Below are positions 8,067-20,641 of a DNA stretch of 64,000 nt, one piece after another. The DNA is from Novosphingobium sp. SG751A. Its GTDB lineage: Bacteria; Pseudomonadota; Alphaproteobacteria; Sphingomonadales; Sphingomonadaceae. The notes below the pieces were generated by a model. The model made no database searches. It was not told where the DNA came from and was given only the letters and a program-made list of their open reading frames with translations. How positions within the stretch are numbered: position 1 is the stretch's first letter; each line of letters begins with the position of its first letter. Location of the stretch: contig NZ_JABGCB010000005.1 of the NCBI RefSeq assembly GCF_013149295.1, positions 248,001-312,000 of the forward strand, given 5' to 3'. The translations under genes were made by a program, and so were the position numbers.

Positions 8067-10358
8067 ATGAAGTTCGCACACATTCTTGGAGCATCCGTGC
8101 TCGCGCTGGCCATTGCCGGCCCTGCCATGGCGCAGGAAACCAAGGTCAGCCCCGACGGCGACATCATCGTGACCGCCACCCGTTTTGAAACGTTGGCGTC
8201 CAAGACCCCGATCGCGCTGACCGCCGTTTCGGGCGATGCGCTGCGCACCGCGGGCATCACCAACCCGACCAACCTGGGCGATCAGGTCCCCAGCGTGATG
8301 ATCAACCGTAACAACGGTCTCCAGATCACCATCCGCGGCGTGACCAGCGCCGACGGCACCGAAAAGGGCGATCCCTCGGCCGCCTTCATGATGGACGGCG
8401 TCTACATCGCCCGTCAGCAGGCCCAGGAAGCCAGCTTCTACGACATCAGCCGCGTGGAAGTGCTGCGTGGTCCTCAGGGCACGCTCTATGGCCGCAACAC
8501 CACGGCCGGTGCGGTCAACCTGATCACCAACCGCCCCACCTTTGACAAGGTGAAGGGCGATGTGAACGTTGCCTATGGCAATTATAACAACACCCAGGCG
8601 GGCGGCGCGATCAACGTGCCCGTGACCGACAATCTGGCGATCCGCGCGGCGGTCAACTATGACCACCGTGACAGCTTCCTTAAGGCCGGCGCTGGCCTTT
8701 CGGGTCTGAATCTGTCGCCGTTCAAGGATGTGTTCTCGGGCCGCCTTCAGGCGCTGCTCAAGTTCGACCACGGTGAACTGCTGGTTCGCGGTGACTACAA
8801 CCAGTTTAAGGGCATCAGCTCGAACGCGCTGCCCACCAGCAACTTCTATTCGAACTACATCACCAACACCGTGATGCCGACCTATACGGCCAAGGGTGTG
8901 TCGAATTCGCAGCTGCTCACGCTCAATGCGCCGACCGCTGATGGTCTGCCGCAGGCCTATATGGCCAACAACCTGCGCCGCAACAACGCTACCTATGGCC
9001 TTGATGTAGACTTCAAGTATGACTTCGGCGCGGTGACGTTGAACTATTTGGGTTCGTATCGCGAATTCAAGCGTCACGAAGGCAATTACAGCTATTATGG
9101 TCCGGTCAACTCGGTCAACGTTGGTGGTCTGGCCCCCAACATGTTTGACGGCTGGTACTGGCAGAACAGCCAGGAACTGCGCCTCTCGACCAATGGCACG
9201 GGTCCGTTCCGCGCTCAGGCCGGTGTGTACTACTTCAAGGAACGCGCCGACATTCAGTTCTTCATCTATGACCGCACCAATGGTGCGACCGGTCTGCGCT
9301 TCACGCCCAGCCAGACCGGCTATGTGTTCGGTTTCCCCCAGCACTATGTGATGTCCTCGTCGGTGGCCGGTTTCGGTCAGGTGACCTATTCGCCCACCGA
9401 AAAGCTGCACATCACGGCCGGCGCGCGTTACACCAAGGATGAAAAGGCCCGCACCGGCGCCACCGTCACTTGCGCCTATACCAGCGCCTGCAACACCACG
9501 GGCGATGTCATCACCCCGAACATTGCCAAGCGCCAGTATGAAAAGGCCACCTGGAAGGTCGGCGTTGATTACAACCTGAACGCGGCCACCATGCTGTTCG
9601 GCACGATCTCGACCGGCTATAAGGCGGGCGGTTTCAACGACGGTTGCGAAGCCGGCACGGCGGCTGGCTGCACGCTGCCCGCCAGCACGCTGTATTATCA
9701 GCCCGAAACGCTGACGGCGTATGAAGTGGGCGCCAAGGCTCGTCTGTTCGACAACAAGCTGCGTCTGAACTTCTCGGCCTTCCACTATAACTACAACAAC
9801 CTGCAGCTGACCCAGGTCGGTCCGTTCTGCGCCGGCGGCACCCAGTGCACCCAGACCACCAACGCCGCTTCGGCCAAGGTGGATGGTATCGAAGCTGAAG
9901 CTGCTTATAACATCGTCAAGAACGGCAAGCTCGACGTTCAGCTCTCGCTGCTCGACGCGCGTTACGGCACGTTCTATCCCAATGCCGCGACCTATCCGAC
10001 GCTGAACCTGGCCAACACTCGTCTGGACCGTTCGCCCACCACCACGCTGACGGTTGGTTATACCCACACCGTGCCGTTGGCCAATGGCGGCGAAATCATT
10101 GCCGGTGTGCGTTCGAAGTACTCGTCGAGCTACAACATGCTCGCGCTTTCGATCTACAGCCGCTTCGTTCAGCCTTCCTATACGCAGACCGAAGTCAACG
10201 TGACTTATAACTCGCCGAACAAGGTCTATTACGTTCAGGCCTACGGAAAGAACCTGGAAAACAACCTGCTCGTCACCGCCGTCGGCGCGGGCGTGAACGG
10301 TACGCTCCAGGTTTCGGATCCTCTGATGTATGGCGTTCGCGCCGGCTTCAAGTTCTGA
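8067..10358 (+). CDS. TonB-dependent outer-membrane receptor
   Basis: The 763-residue protein has a signal peptide (residues 1-22, ending PAMA). A plug domain follows, with DIIVTATRFETLASKTP, GLQITIRGVTS and VEVLRGPQGTLYGRNTTAGAVNLIT. A beta-barrel with many Tyr/Asn-rich strands ends in a terminal phenylalanine (GVRAGFKF). This is the standard active importer of the outer membrane, powered through TonB. It lies downstream of two LacI-type boxes and upstream of a GH3 glycosidase, so it probably takes up the glycoside that the locus degrades. The start is the ATG at 8067, preceded by GAGAGGGATAGG. The stop is followed by a hairpin that may reduce read-through into the GH3 gene. Confidence 0.93.
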   Translation: MKFAHILGASVLALAIAGPAMAQETKVSPDGDIIVTATRFETLASKTPIALTAVSGDALRTAGITNPTNLGDQVPSVMINRNNGLQITIRGVTSADGTEKGDPSAAFMMDGVYIARQQAQEASFYDISRVEVLRGPQGTLYGRNTTAGAVNLITNRPTFDKVKGDVNVAYGNYNNTQAGGAINVPVTDNLAIRAAVNYDHRDSFLKAGAGLSGLNLSPFKDVFSGRLQALLKFDHGELLVRGDYNQFKGISSNALPTSNFYSNYITNTVMPTYTAKGVSNSQLLTLNAPTADGLPQAYMANNLRRNNATYGLDVDFKYDFGAVTLNYLGSYREFKRHEGNYSYYGPVNSVNVGGLAPNMFDGWYWQNSQELRLSTNGTGPFRAQAGVYYFKERADIQFFIYDRTNGATGLRFTPSQTGYVFGFPQHYVMSSSVAGFGQVTYSPTEKLHITAGARYTKDEKARTGATVTCAYTSACNTTGDVITPNIAKRQYEKATWKVGVDYNLNAATMLFGTISTGYKAGGFNDGCEAGTAAGCTLPASTLYYQPETLTAYEVGAKARLFDNKLRLNFSAFHYNYNNLQLTQVGPFCAGGTQCTQTTNAASAKVDGIEAEAAYNIVKNGKLDVQLSLLDARYGTFYPNAATYPTLNLANTRLDRSPTTTLTVGYTHTVPLANGGEIIAGVRSKYSSSYNMLALSIYSRFVQPSYTQTEVNVTYNSPNKVYYVQAYGKNLENNLLVTAVGAGVNGTLQVSDPLMYGVRAGFKF

Positions 10359-10378
10359 TAGTAATCTAACCCTGACCT

Positions 10379-10416
10379 GTGGCCGGGCTGTCCTTTGGAC
10401 GGTTCGGCCACCTTTA
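10379..10416 (+). terminator. Hairpin after the TonB receptor gene (weak terminator or attenuator)
   Basis: GTGGCCG (10379-10385) pairs with CGGCCAC (10405-10411), with an inner GTCC/GGAC pair, followed by CTTTAT. The short T-run suggests partial termination between receptor and GH3 genes, or processing that favours receptor mRNA. Confidence 0.4.
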
Positions 10417-10460
10417 TGTCTGAAGCCCTTTTTATGGCTCAATCCGGGAGAGAATGTCTT

Positions 10461-12452
10461 ATGCTGCGCAAAACCGTTGTGATGTCATCTCTCCTTGCGC
10501 TTGCGGCCCCTCTGGCGGCTCATGCCGCCGCGCCGAAAAAGCCCGCTCCCAGTCAGCCTTCGGTGGAAAGCCGCGGCAAGGCGATCATCACGATCAAGGG
10601 CCTGCGTTTTCGCGACCTCGACGGCGATGGCAAGCTGACCCCCTATGAGGACTGGCGCCTGTCGCCTGCCGTGCGCGCCGCCGATCTGCTGGCCCGCATG
10701 AGCATCGAGGAAAAGGCGGGCCAGATGCTGCACGGCACGCTGCCGGGCCTTGGCGGCGCCATCGGCCAGTCGAACAAGGGCTATGACCTTGAAGCGGCCG
10801 CGCCCATGCTGCGCGAAAAGCATATTTCCAGTTTCATCACCCGCCTGCCGCTGGCCCCGGCCGCGATGGCGGAGCAATCGAACGCGGTGCAGGCGCTGGC
10901 CGAGGCCACGCGCCTTGGCATTCCCGTCACGATCAGCGCCGATCCGCGCAACCATTTCCACCATGTGCTTGGCGCGGGCGAGAGCGCGACCGGCGTGACG
11001 CAATGGCCCGAACTGCTGGGCCTTGGCGCGCTGGGCGATGCCGCGCGCGTGAAGCGTTTTGCGCAAATCGCCCGCATGGAATATCGCGCCGTGGGCATTC
11101 AGGAAGCGCTGAGCCCGCAGGTGGATCTTGCCAGCGAGCCGCGCTGGAGCCGCATCACCGGCACTTTCGGCGCCGATCCACAGGTCGCCAGCGTGCTGGG
11201 CGGGGCCTATGTGCAGGGCTTTCAGGGCGCCCCCAATGGGCTGGCCCGCAATGGTGTGATGACAGTGGTCAAGCACTGGGTCGGCTATGGCGCGCTGCCC
11301 GAAGGGTTTGACAGCCACAATTATTATGGCCGCATCGCCAAGCTGACCACCGCGCAGCTCGACATGCATATTGCCGCCTTCAAGGGCGCGCTGGCGGCGG
11401 GCTCGGCGGGCATCATGCCCACCTATCCGATCATCACCGGCCCCAAACCGTTGGGCAAGGATCTGGAACCTTACGGCGCGGGCTACAGCAAGGTGCTGCT
11501 CAACGATCTGCTGCGCGGCAAGCTGGGCTATAAGGGCATCATCCTGTCCGACTGGGCGATCACGGTCGATTGCAACGAGCGTTGCAGCAACCCCACCGCC
11601 GAAAACCCCCAACGCCCGCAGGATATTTCCACCGCTTGGGGCGTGAACGATCTGACCGTCGAGCAGCGCTATGCGCTGGGCATCAAGGCGGGCATTGACC
11701 AGTTCGGCGGCACGCAGGACGTGGCCCCGCTGCTTTCGGCGATCAAGGACGGGCTGATTACGCCTGCGCGCGTCGATGAATCGGTGCGCCGCATTCTGGT
11801 GGCCAAGTTCGAGCAGGGGCTTTTCGACAATCCCTATGTCGATCCGGCCGCCGCCGCGCGGATGATCGCCAATCCGGCCAACCGTGCTCTGGCGGCCCAG
11901 ACCCAGCGTGACGCGCAGGTGCTGCTGACCAACAAGGGCCTGCTGCCGGTCGCGGGTAAGGGCACTTTGGCCGGCAAGAAGGTCTGGCTGTTCGGGGTCG
12001 AGCCCAAGGCCGCGCAGGCTGCGGGGCTGACCGTGGTGAGCGATCCGGCGCAGGCCGATTTCGCCGTGGTGCGCGCCGAAAGCCCGTCCGAAATGCTCCA
12101 CCCCAACCATTTCTTCGGCAGCCGCCAGAAGGAAGGTCGCCTTGACTTCCGCGATGGCGATCCGGCCTATGACGCGCTGAAATCGGCCAAGGCGGCGGGC
12201 AAGCCGGTGGTCTTTGCCATCTTCCTCGACCGTCCGGCGATCCTGAGCAATGTTGTGGACAAGGCCGACGCCATCCTCGCCAATTTCGGCGCCAGCGATG
12301 AGGCTGTGCTCGACATCGTGCTGGGCCGCGCCAAGGCCAAGGGCAAGTTGCCCTTTGAGCTACCCTCCAGCATGGCGGCGGTGGAAAAGCAGGACCCTGC
12401 CGTGCCCAATGACAGCGAAAAGCCGCTGTTCAAGCACGGCGCCGGTCTTTAA
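10461..12452 (+). CDS. Glycoside hydrolase family 3 (beta-glucosidase-like), exported
   Basis: The 663-residue protein has a signal peptide (residues 1-22, ending AHA), so it acts in the periplasm or outside. Residues 52-63 (DLDGDGKLTPYE) form a perfect EF-hand-type calcium loop before the catalytic barrel. The GH3 barrel follows, with VTISADPRNH, VVKHWVGYG and the nucleophile in GIILSDW at about D364. The remaining sequence is the alpha/beta sandwich domain. GH3 enzymes release terminal beta-linked sugars. The start at 10461 follows GGGAGAGAATG. It lies between the receptor and the GntP permease genes, so it probably trims an imported oligosaccharide or glycoside. Confidence 0.92.
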   Translation: MLRKTVVMSSLLALAAPLAAHAAAPKKPAPSQPSVESRGKAIITIKGLRFRDLDGDGKLTPYEDWRLSPAVRAADLLARMSIEEKAGQMLHGTLPGLGGAIGQSNKGYDLEAAAPMLREKHISSFITRLPLAPAAMAEQSNAVQALAEATRLGIPVTISADPRNHFHHVLGAGESATGVTQWPELLGLGALGDAARVKRFAQIARMEYRAVGIQEALSPQVDLASEPRWSRITGTFGADPQVASVLGGAYVQGFQGAPNGLARNGVMTVVKHWVGYGALPEGFDSHNYYGRIAKLTTAQLDMHIAAFKGALAAGSAGIMPTYPIITGPKPLGKDLEPYGAGYSKVLLNDLLRGKLGYKGIILSDWAITVDCNERCSNPTAENPQRPQDISTAWGVNDLTVEQRYALGIKAGIDQFGGTQDVAPLLSAIKDGLITPARVDESVRRILVAKFEQGLFDNPYVDPAAAARMIANPANRALAAQTQRDAQVLLTNKGLLPVAGKGTLAGKKVWLFGVEPKAAQAAGLTVVSDPAQADFAVVRAESPSEMLHPNHFFGSRQKEGRLDFRDGDPAYDALKSAKAAGKPVVFAIFLDRPAILSNVVDKADAILANFGASDEAVLDIVLGRAKAKGKLPFELPSSMAAVEKQDPAVPNDSEKPLFKHGAGL

Positions 12453-12460
12453 CCCCGGCC

Positions 12461-13786
12461 ATGCTCGCGGCTGACATCTGGCTGCTGGGCATCAGCATCG
12501 GCGGGATCGCGCTGGCGATCCTGTTGATCGCTCGGCTGGGGCTGCACCCGTTTATCGGCCTGCTCTCGGGGGCCTTGGTCACCGGATTGGCCGCGCAATT
12601 GCCGCCTGAAAAACTGGCCCAGACCATCGAGAAGGGCTTTGGCGACATCCTGCGCGGCACCGGCATGGTGGTGGCGCTGGGGCTGGGTCTTGGCGCGATG
12701 CTCCAGATCTCAGGCGGGGCGCGGGCGCTGGCCAAGGCGGTGCTGGATCGGACCGGCGATCGCTACGCCACGTTGGGCGGGCTGGTCGCGGCGCTGCTGA
12801 TCGGCATGCCGCTGTTTTTTGAAACGGGCACGGTGCTGCTCTTGCCGATCATCGCGGCGGGGATGGCGGACAAGGCGCATAGCGGGACTTTGCGCCTGCG
12901 GGTGATGCTCTCCACGCTGGCGGGCCTGTCGGTGCTGCATGCGCTGATGCCGCCGCACCCGGGGCCGCTGATTGCCGTGCGCGAACTGGGCGCGGACCCG
13001 GCGCGCACGATGCTGTTGGGCCTGATCGCGGCGGTGCCCACCGCGCTGATCGCGGGGCCTTTGCTGGCGCGGATCACCACGCGCGGGGTGGTCACGGAAA
13101 ACCTGCCTTTGATCGAGCCGGACGAGGGGCTGGCAACACCTGCCTGGCGGGCGCTGATCGTGCTGCTGCTGCCGGTGGGGTTGATCGCGGCGGGGGCCTT
13201 GATGCGGATGGGCGGGGGCGAATTGCCGCCCGCCGTGGCGCTGGTGTCCGATCCGGTGGTGGCGCTGTTGATCGCCAATGGGGCGGGGCTGGCGCTGCTG
13301 CTGGGGCCGCGCATGGCGGATCGCAGCCTCCAGGACATGATCTGGCGCGAAGCGATGCTGCCTGCGGGGGGCATATTGCTGGGGATCGGTGCTGGCGGGG
13401 CGCTCAAGCAAGTGCTGGTCGATATTGGCCTGCCCGCGTTGTTCGCCCGGCTGGCGCAGGCCAATTTTGTGGGGCCGGTGGGGATGGCGTGGCTGGTGGC
13501 CGCCGCGATCCGCGTGGCGACGGGATCAGCCACGGTGGCGACGATCACCGCCTCGGCCATCATGGCGGGCGTGGTGGGCGGGCATCAGATCGACCCCAGC
13601 CTCATCGTCATGGCCATCGGCGCGGGCTCGGTGTTCTTTTCCCACGTCAATGATCCGGGCTTCTGGCTGGTCAAGGCTTACCTTGGCACCAGCACGCGCG
13701 ACACGTTCCGCACATGGTCGATGCTGGAAAGCGCGATTTCGGTGGTGGGGCTGGGCTGCGTGCTGCTCCTCGCGCAGGTGGTCTAG
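12461..13786 (+). CDS. GntP-family permease (gluconate:H+ symporter type)
   Basis: The 441-residue protein has roughly 12-14 hydrophobic helices. Signature stretches of GntP/Dsd-type carriers are present: GLHPFIGLLSGALVTG near the N-terminus, HALMPPHPGPLIAVRELGAD in the middle, and ATGSATVATITASAI and FFSHVNDPGFWLVKAYLG near the end. The family imports gluconate, idonate or related sugar acids with protons across the inner membrane. It starts 8 bases after the GH3 stop, so it is in the same transcript. Its presence suggests that a sugar acid is also a product or substrate of this locus. Exact specificity cannot be read from sequence. Confidence 0.9.
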   Translation: MLAADIWLLGISIGGIALAILLIARLGLHPFIGLLSGALVTGLAAQLPPEKLAQTIEKGFGDILRGTGMVVALGLGLGAMLQISGGARALAKAVLDRTGDRYATLGGLVAALLIGMPLFFETGTVLLLPIIAAGMADKAHSGTLRLRVMLSTLAGLSVLHALMPPHPGPLIAVRELGADPARTMLLGLIAAVPTALIAGPLLARITTRGVVTENLPLIEPDEGLATPAWRALIVLLLPVGLIAAGALMRMGGGELPPAVALVSDPVVALLIANGAGLALLLGPRMADRSLQDMIWREAMLPAGGILLGIGAGGALKQVLVDIGLPALFARLAQANFVGPVGMAWLVAAAIRVATGSATVATITASAIMAGVVGGHQIDPSLIVMAIGAGSVFFSHVNDPGFWLVKAYLGTSTRDTFRTWSMLESAISVVGLGCVLLLAQVV

Positions 13787-13796
13787 GGTTGATTGT

Positions 13797-14741
13797 CTAA
13801 GGACGGGCAAACCGGACCACGCCCGGATCGATCTGGTTCGCCCCGATCACGATCCGCCCGCCCGACCAGTCGCGCACAAAGGCAGGCCCGCGCGGCGCGC
13901 CCGGCGCCATTTTCACCGTGTTGCCCTCGATCACCAGCCCGTCGGTGGGATGATCGCGGCTCTCGGCGGACAGGGCGATGATCGTGCCGGGGTTCTCCTT
14001 GCGCGGACCCTGCACCATCCAGTTGCCCGAAATCCGCCCGGTGCTGCCTGCGGGCAGGTCGATCAGATAGTTTGAATTGCGCCCCCCGGTGTCGTCGATC
14101 ACATTGTCGCGGATGTCGACCACGCGCGCGCGCGCCTTGATGTAATGCCCGCCATCGCCCATTTCGAAGCGCGAATTGGTGATCGTCACCCGGTCGTAAA
14201 AGTTCAGATAGACCGAATGCGCGCAGGACAGGCCCCGGTCGCAGCGCCCCAGATGGGTGAAGGTCGAATGGTCGATGGCAATCGTCCCGCGCGGATCATT
14301 GTTGGCCAGAATACCCTCGTCGCTGTCCTTGAACCAGCTTTGTGTCACAGAGAGATTGCCATGTTCGAGGCGGATGCCCGAGCCGTTGCCGTCCTGATGG
14401 CGCATATTGGCAAAGATCAGCCCTTCCACCCGCGAGGATCGCCCGCGCAGCACCAGCGCGGCCTTGTCCTCGCACAGGCGCCCGTCGAAGATGGTCTTGC
14501 CCGGCACGGCGGCGACGAATTTGACATCGCCCGCGATCTGCGCCGCGCAATCGCGCCAGCGGCCGGAATCGATGCGGATCGTGCCGGTCTTGTCGCCAAT
14601 GGCGAAAAGCGCGTCCTGCAGCCGGTTGAACTTCTGCCCGGTCTCGACCACCGTATAGGGGCTGGTCTGCTGATAGGCAGCCTGAGCATGAGCCAGAGCA
14701 GGAGCGCATAGCGCGGCGAGCAGGAGGAAGGAGCGCTTCAT
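13797..14741 (-). CDS. Secreted right-handed beta-helix protein
   Basis: The 314-residue product has a clear signal peptide (MKRSFLLLAALCAPALAHA). The mature part is a series of short beta-strand rungs of parallel beta-helix type, for example VEGLIFANMRHQDGNGSGIRL, TQSWFKDSDEGILANNDPRG and ITNSRFEMGDGGHYIKARA. Many polysaccharide lyases and surface proteins share this fold, but I do not see a definite lyase catalytic set, so I do not assign an activity. The gene begins 11 bases after the short recQ-like gene in the same direction and ends tail-to-tail with the GntP gene. Confidence 0.75.
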   Translation of the reverse strand: MKRSFLLLAALCAPALAHAQAAYQQTSPYTVVETGQKFNRLQDALFAIGDKTGTIRIDSGRWRDCAAQIAGDVKFVAAVPGKTIFDGRLCEDKAALVLRGRSSRVEGLIFANMRHQDGNGSGIRLEHGNLSVTQSWFKDSDEGILANNDPRGTIAIDHSTFTHLGRCDRGLSCAHSVYLNFYDRVTITNSRFEMGDGGHYIKARARVVDIRDNVIDDTGGRNSNYLIDLPAGSTGRISGNWMVQGPRKENPGTIIALSAESRDHPTDGLVIEGNTVKMAPGAPRGPAFVRDWSGGRIVIGANQIDPGVVRFARP

Positions 14742-14752
14742 GGCCCCTGACT

Positions 14753-15973
14753 TTAACGGGCGCGCGTTAAGATCCGCCCAACGGCCCGTGCAATCGCCAC
14801 CGGCCAGCGTGCGCAGCGGTCGCAATTCCCGCAGGTGCGCGGCGGGCTCCCCCCGAAATGGCGCAGCAAGACCGCGCGGCGGCATCCCCATGTGCGGATC
14901 AAACGCTCCATGGTCCGCCAGCGCGCCTCCTGCCCGCGCTCCTTGCCGCTGGCAATGGCGCGGTGGAGGCCACCTTTCAGATCCTTGTCCTGCCACAGCA
15001 GCAGCGCCAGCGCGGGCGCGCCATCGCGGCCCGCCCGGCCCGTTTCCTGATAATAGGCCTCGACCGAGAGCGGGGGCGAGAGGTGGACGATGAAGCGCAC
15101 GTCGCTCTTGTCCACCCCCATGCCAAAGGCGATGGTCGCCACCATCACTGCGCTGGGGCTTTCGAAAAAGCGTTGCTGATGGGCGCGGCGTTGCTCGGGG
15201 CGCATCCCGGCGTGATAGGACAGCACGCGTCGCCCGGTGCCCGAGAGTGCATCGGCGGTTTTTTCCACCTCGGCGCGGGTGCGGGCATAGATGATGCCGG
15301 GGCCGGGGTTTTGCGCCAGAACCTTGCGCAATTGGGCCAGCGTGTCGCCGCGCCGGATCGCTGCATAATGGATGTTGGGCCGGTCATAGCCGCCGATGAT
15401 CTGGCCATCATCGGGAATGGAGAAATGCTCGGTAATATCGGCGGCGGTATGCGCGTCGGCGGTGGCGGTCAGGCAGAGGCGCGGGGCGGGATGGGCGTCG
15501 AGCAGGGGGAGCAGGCCGCGATAATCGGGGCGGAAATCATGGCCCCATTCGGACACGCAATGCGCCTCGTCCACGGCGAACAGGGCGATCGGTATGTTCG
15601 CCAGCAGCGCGGCGAAATCTTCGCGCGCGGCCCTTTCGGGGGCGACATAGAGCAGGTCGAGCCCGCCTCGGCGCAGCAGGTCGATGGTGCGCCCCTGATC
15701 CTCGTCGGCGCTGGTCAATGTGGCGGCGCGCAATCCGTGGGTCTTGGCCGCGCGCATCTGGTCCTGCATCAGCGCGATCAGCGGGCTGATGATGATCGCC
15801 GTGCCCGGCAGCAGCAGCGCGGGCAATTGATAGGTCAGCGATTTGCCGCCGCCTGTGGGCATGACGGCCAGAGTATGCCCACCCGCCATGATACGGGTGA
15901 TGATCGCGCGTTGGGCAGGGCGGAAGTCGTCATGGCCGAAATGCTCACGCAGGGCGGCGTTCAGTTCATCCAT
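14753..15973 (-). CDS. Short RecQ-family ATP-dependent DNA helicase lacking HRDC
   Basis: The 406-residue protein has a complete RecQ helicase core: Walker A PTGGGKS (K44), DEAHC box, TATADAHT, and motif [12 protein letters not shown]. It ends soon after a zinc-binding CGNCDRC segment, so the winged-helix (RQC) and HRDC domains of typical RecQ are missing. The ATG at 15973 overlaps the end of the full-length recQ by 8 bases, so translation is coupled. It is clearly a diverged paralogue of its upstream neighbour. Such short RecQ-like proteins exist as a separate subfamily, so this is probably not a broken gene. A role in recombination or repair is assumed. Confidence 0.88.
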   Translation of the reverse strand: MDELNAALREHFGHDDFRPAQRAIITRIMAGGHTLAVMPTGGGKSLTYQLPALLLPGTAIIISPLIALMQDQMRAAKTHGLRAATLTSADEDQGRTIDLLRRGGLDLLYVAPERAAREDFAALLANIPIALFAVDEAHCVSEWGHDFRPDYRGLLPLLDAHPAPRLCLTATADAHTAADITEHFSIPDDGQIIGGYDRPNIHYAAIRRGDTLAQLRKVLAQNPGPGIIYARTRAEVEKTADALSGTGRRVLSYHAGMRPEQRRAHQQRFFESPSAVMVATIAFGMGVDKSDVRFIVHLSPPLSVEAYYQETGRAGRDGAPALALLLWQDKDLKGGLHRAIASGKERGQEARWRTMERLIRTWGCRRAVLLRHFGGSPPRTCGNCDRCARWPVAIARAVGRILTRAR

Positions 15974-17756
15974 TTTCACGGATGACGCGCAGGAAAGCCT
16001 CGCCATAGGCATCGAGCTTGCGCGCGCCCACGCCCGAGATCTGCGCCATTTCATGCATCGAACCGGGGCGGTCGCCGGCCATCTGGCGCAGGGTGGCGTC
16101 GTTGAAGATGACATAGGGCGGCACCTTGGCCTCGGCCGCCAGATCGCGGCGCAGAGCGCGCAGGGCCTCGAACAGCGGATCGCCGCTGGGGTTGGGCGCG
16201 CGGTTGGGGGTGCGGTCCTTGCGCCCCGCGCTGCGGGTGCGCGCCGGGGGCTGGGCCATGGCAAACGCCATCTCGCCCTTCAGGATCGCGCGCGCATCGC
16301 CTGCCAGTTGCAATCCGCCATGCTCGGTCGCCTCCAGGCATCCGCGCGCCTGCAAAGCGCGGGCAAGCGGGCGCAGCAGGGCGGCATCCTCGCCCGAGAC
16401 GATGCCATGGACCGAGAGCGTGTCATGGCCGCGCTTCACAATCAGTTCGTCGGCCGCCCCGGTGAGGACATTGGAGACATAGCCCAGCCCAAACCGCTGC
16501 CCGGTGCGATAGATGGCCGAGAGCAATTTGCGCGCCAGCTCCGTCACCTCGATCACCTTGGGCGGGTTGAGGCAATTGTCGCAATTGCCGCAATGCTGGG
16601 GCGCATCCTCGCCGAAATGGCGGCGCAGCAGGGCGCGGCGGCAGCCCGCCGTTTCCACCAGCGCGGCCATGCTGTCCAGCCGCGTCCGCTCGCCTGACTG
16701 GCGTTCGGGTTCAACCTCGCCGATGCGCTGGCGGGCGCGGACGAAATCTTCGGCCCCCCACAGCATCAGCGCCACCGAAGGATCGCCATCGCGTCCCGCG
16801 CGGCCGGTTTCCTGATAATAGGCCTCGATGCTCTTGGGCAGGCCGGCGTGGGCGACAAAGCGCACGTCGGGCTTATCAATCCCCATGCCAAAGGCGATGG
16901 TGGCCACCATTACCATATCCTCGGAGGCGACGAAGGCGGCCTGATTGGCGGCGCGCACCTCCGGCGGCAGGCCCGCGTGATAGGGCAGCACCCGGCGCCC
17001 GGTCGCGCCCAGCTGCTCAGCCAGTTTTTCCACCCCGGCGCGCGTTCCGGCATAGACGATGCCGGGGCCGGGGACCTCGGCCATCAGCGTCTTGACCTGC
17101 GAGAGGGGATTGTCGCGCGGGGCGATGCGATATTGGATATTGGGCCGGTCAAAGCCCGATACGATCAGCCCATCGGCCGGAATTCCCAATTGTTCGAGAA
17201 TATCGCCGCGCGTATGCGCGTCCGCCGTCGCCGTCAGCGCCAGACGCGGCACATCGGGAAAGGCGTCCATCAGCGGGCGCAGCAGCCGGTAATCGGGCCG
17301 GAAATCATGGCCCCATTGCGATACGCAATGCGCCTCATCAATCGCAAACAGGCCGATGCGCGATTGTTCGAGCAGTTCCCGGAAATGCGGCTGGCTGGCG
17401 CGTTCTGGCGCGACATAGAGCAGGTCGAGCGATCCATCGCGCAGCGCGGCCATCGTCGCGCCGCGATCCGTGTCGGCGCTGGTCAGGCTGGCCGCGCGGA
17501 TGCCATTGGCGCTGGCCGAGCGCAATTGGTCGTGCATCAGCGCGATCAGCGGCGAAATTACCACGCAGACGCCCGGCAGCATGACCGCCGGCAATTGATA
17601 GGTCAGCGATTTGCCCGCGCCCGTCGGCATCACCGCCAGTGTGGAGCGGCCCGCCAGAATGCGCTCCACCACGTCCTCCTGCACCCCGCGAAAGGCGGAG
17701 AAGCCGAAGATGCGGTGCAGGGTTTCAAGCGGATCTTGGAGGGTTTGTGTGGTCAC
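15966..17756 (-). CDS. recQ: ATP-dependent DNA helicase RecQ
   Basis: The 596-residue protein has the full RecQ layout. The superfamily 2 helicase core carries Walker A PTGAGKS (K49), [13 protein letters not shown] and [11 protein letters not shown] zinc-binding CGNCDNC segment, the RQC winged helix ([18 protein letters not shown]) and a C-terminal HRDC domain ([18 protein letters not shown]) follow. It unwinds DNA 3' to 5' in recombination and fork repair. I chose the GTG at 17756, which gives the usual N-terminus [12 protein letters not shown]; the track's longer form only adds low-information residues. Repeat copy A lies 46 bases upstream. The short recQ-like gene overlaps its 3' end. Confidence 0.93.
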   Translation of the reverse strand: MTTQTLQDPLETLHRIFGFSAFRGVQEDVVERILAGRSTLAVMPTGAGKSLTYQLPAVMLPGVCVVISPLIALMHDQLRSASANGIRAASLTSADTDRGATMAALRDGSLDLLYVAPERASQPHFRELLEQSRIGLFAIDEAHCVSQWGHDFRPDYRLLRPLMDAFPDVPRLALTATADAHTRGDILEQLGIPADGLIVSGFDRPNIQYRIAPRDNPLSQVKTLMAEVPGPGIVYAGTRAGVEKLAEQLGATGRRVLPYHAGLPPEVRAANQAAFVASEDMVMVATIAFGMGIDKPDVRFVAHAGLPKSIEAYYQETGRAGRDGDPSVALMLWGAEDFVRARQRIGEVEPERQSGERTRLDSMAALVETAGCRRALLRRHFGEDAPQHCGNCDNCLNPPKVIEVTELARKLLSAIYRTGQRFGLGYVSNVLTGAADELIVKRGHDTLSVHGIVSGEDAALLRPLARALQARGCLEATEHGGLQLAGDARAILKGEMAFAMAQPPARTRSAGRKDRTPNRAPNPSGDPLFEALRALRRDLAAEAKVPPYVIFNDATLRQMAGDRPGSMHEMAQISGVGARKLDAYGEAFLRVIRENG

Positions 17757-17801
17757 TTTGGACCTATGACAGATGGGGGATTCGAGGGGAAGGGGAAGTG
17801 T

Positions 17802-17986
17802 GCCTCCGGCGGGCAAAGGGCGGGGGCCCTTTGCAATCCCGATACCATCCTCGTGGTGCTATGGATGCGGCCAAGCGCAGGCCCGCCGCGCCGCAGGCAG
17901 AAAATATAGCCTGCGGCGCTTTGGTGTTAGAACAAAAGTCAATTAACGGGATTATTAAGGGCCCCGGCCCTTAACCCGCCGGAGGC
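17802..17986. repeat. Intergenic inverted-end element, copy A
   Basis: This 185-bp element is bounded by GCCTCCGGCGGG (17802-17813) and its complement CCCGCCGGAGGC (17975-17986). Inside the left end is a CAAAGGG/CCCTTTG stem-loop (17814-17833) and inside the right end a TTAAGGG/CCCTTAA stem-loop (17955-17974). The interior carries CAATCCCG near the left, CGGGATTA near the right and an inner GCCGCAGGC / GCCTGCGGC pair. It lies between metH and recQ. Copies B and D have the two stem types at the opposite ends. Confidence 0.85.
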
Positions 17987-17998
17987 AAAGTCTAAAAC

Positions 17999-20626
<2,628 letters not shown>

Positions 20627-20641
20627 CGAAAATTCCAGCGA

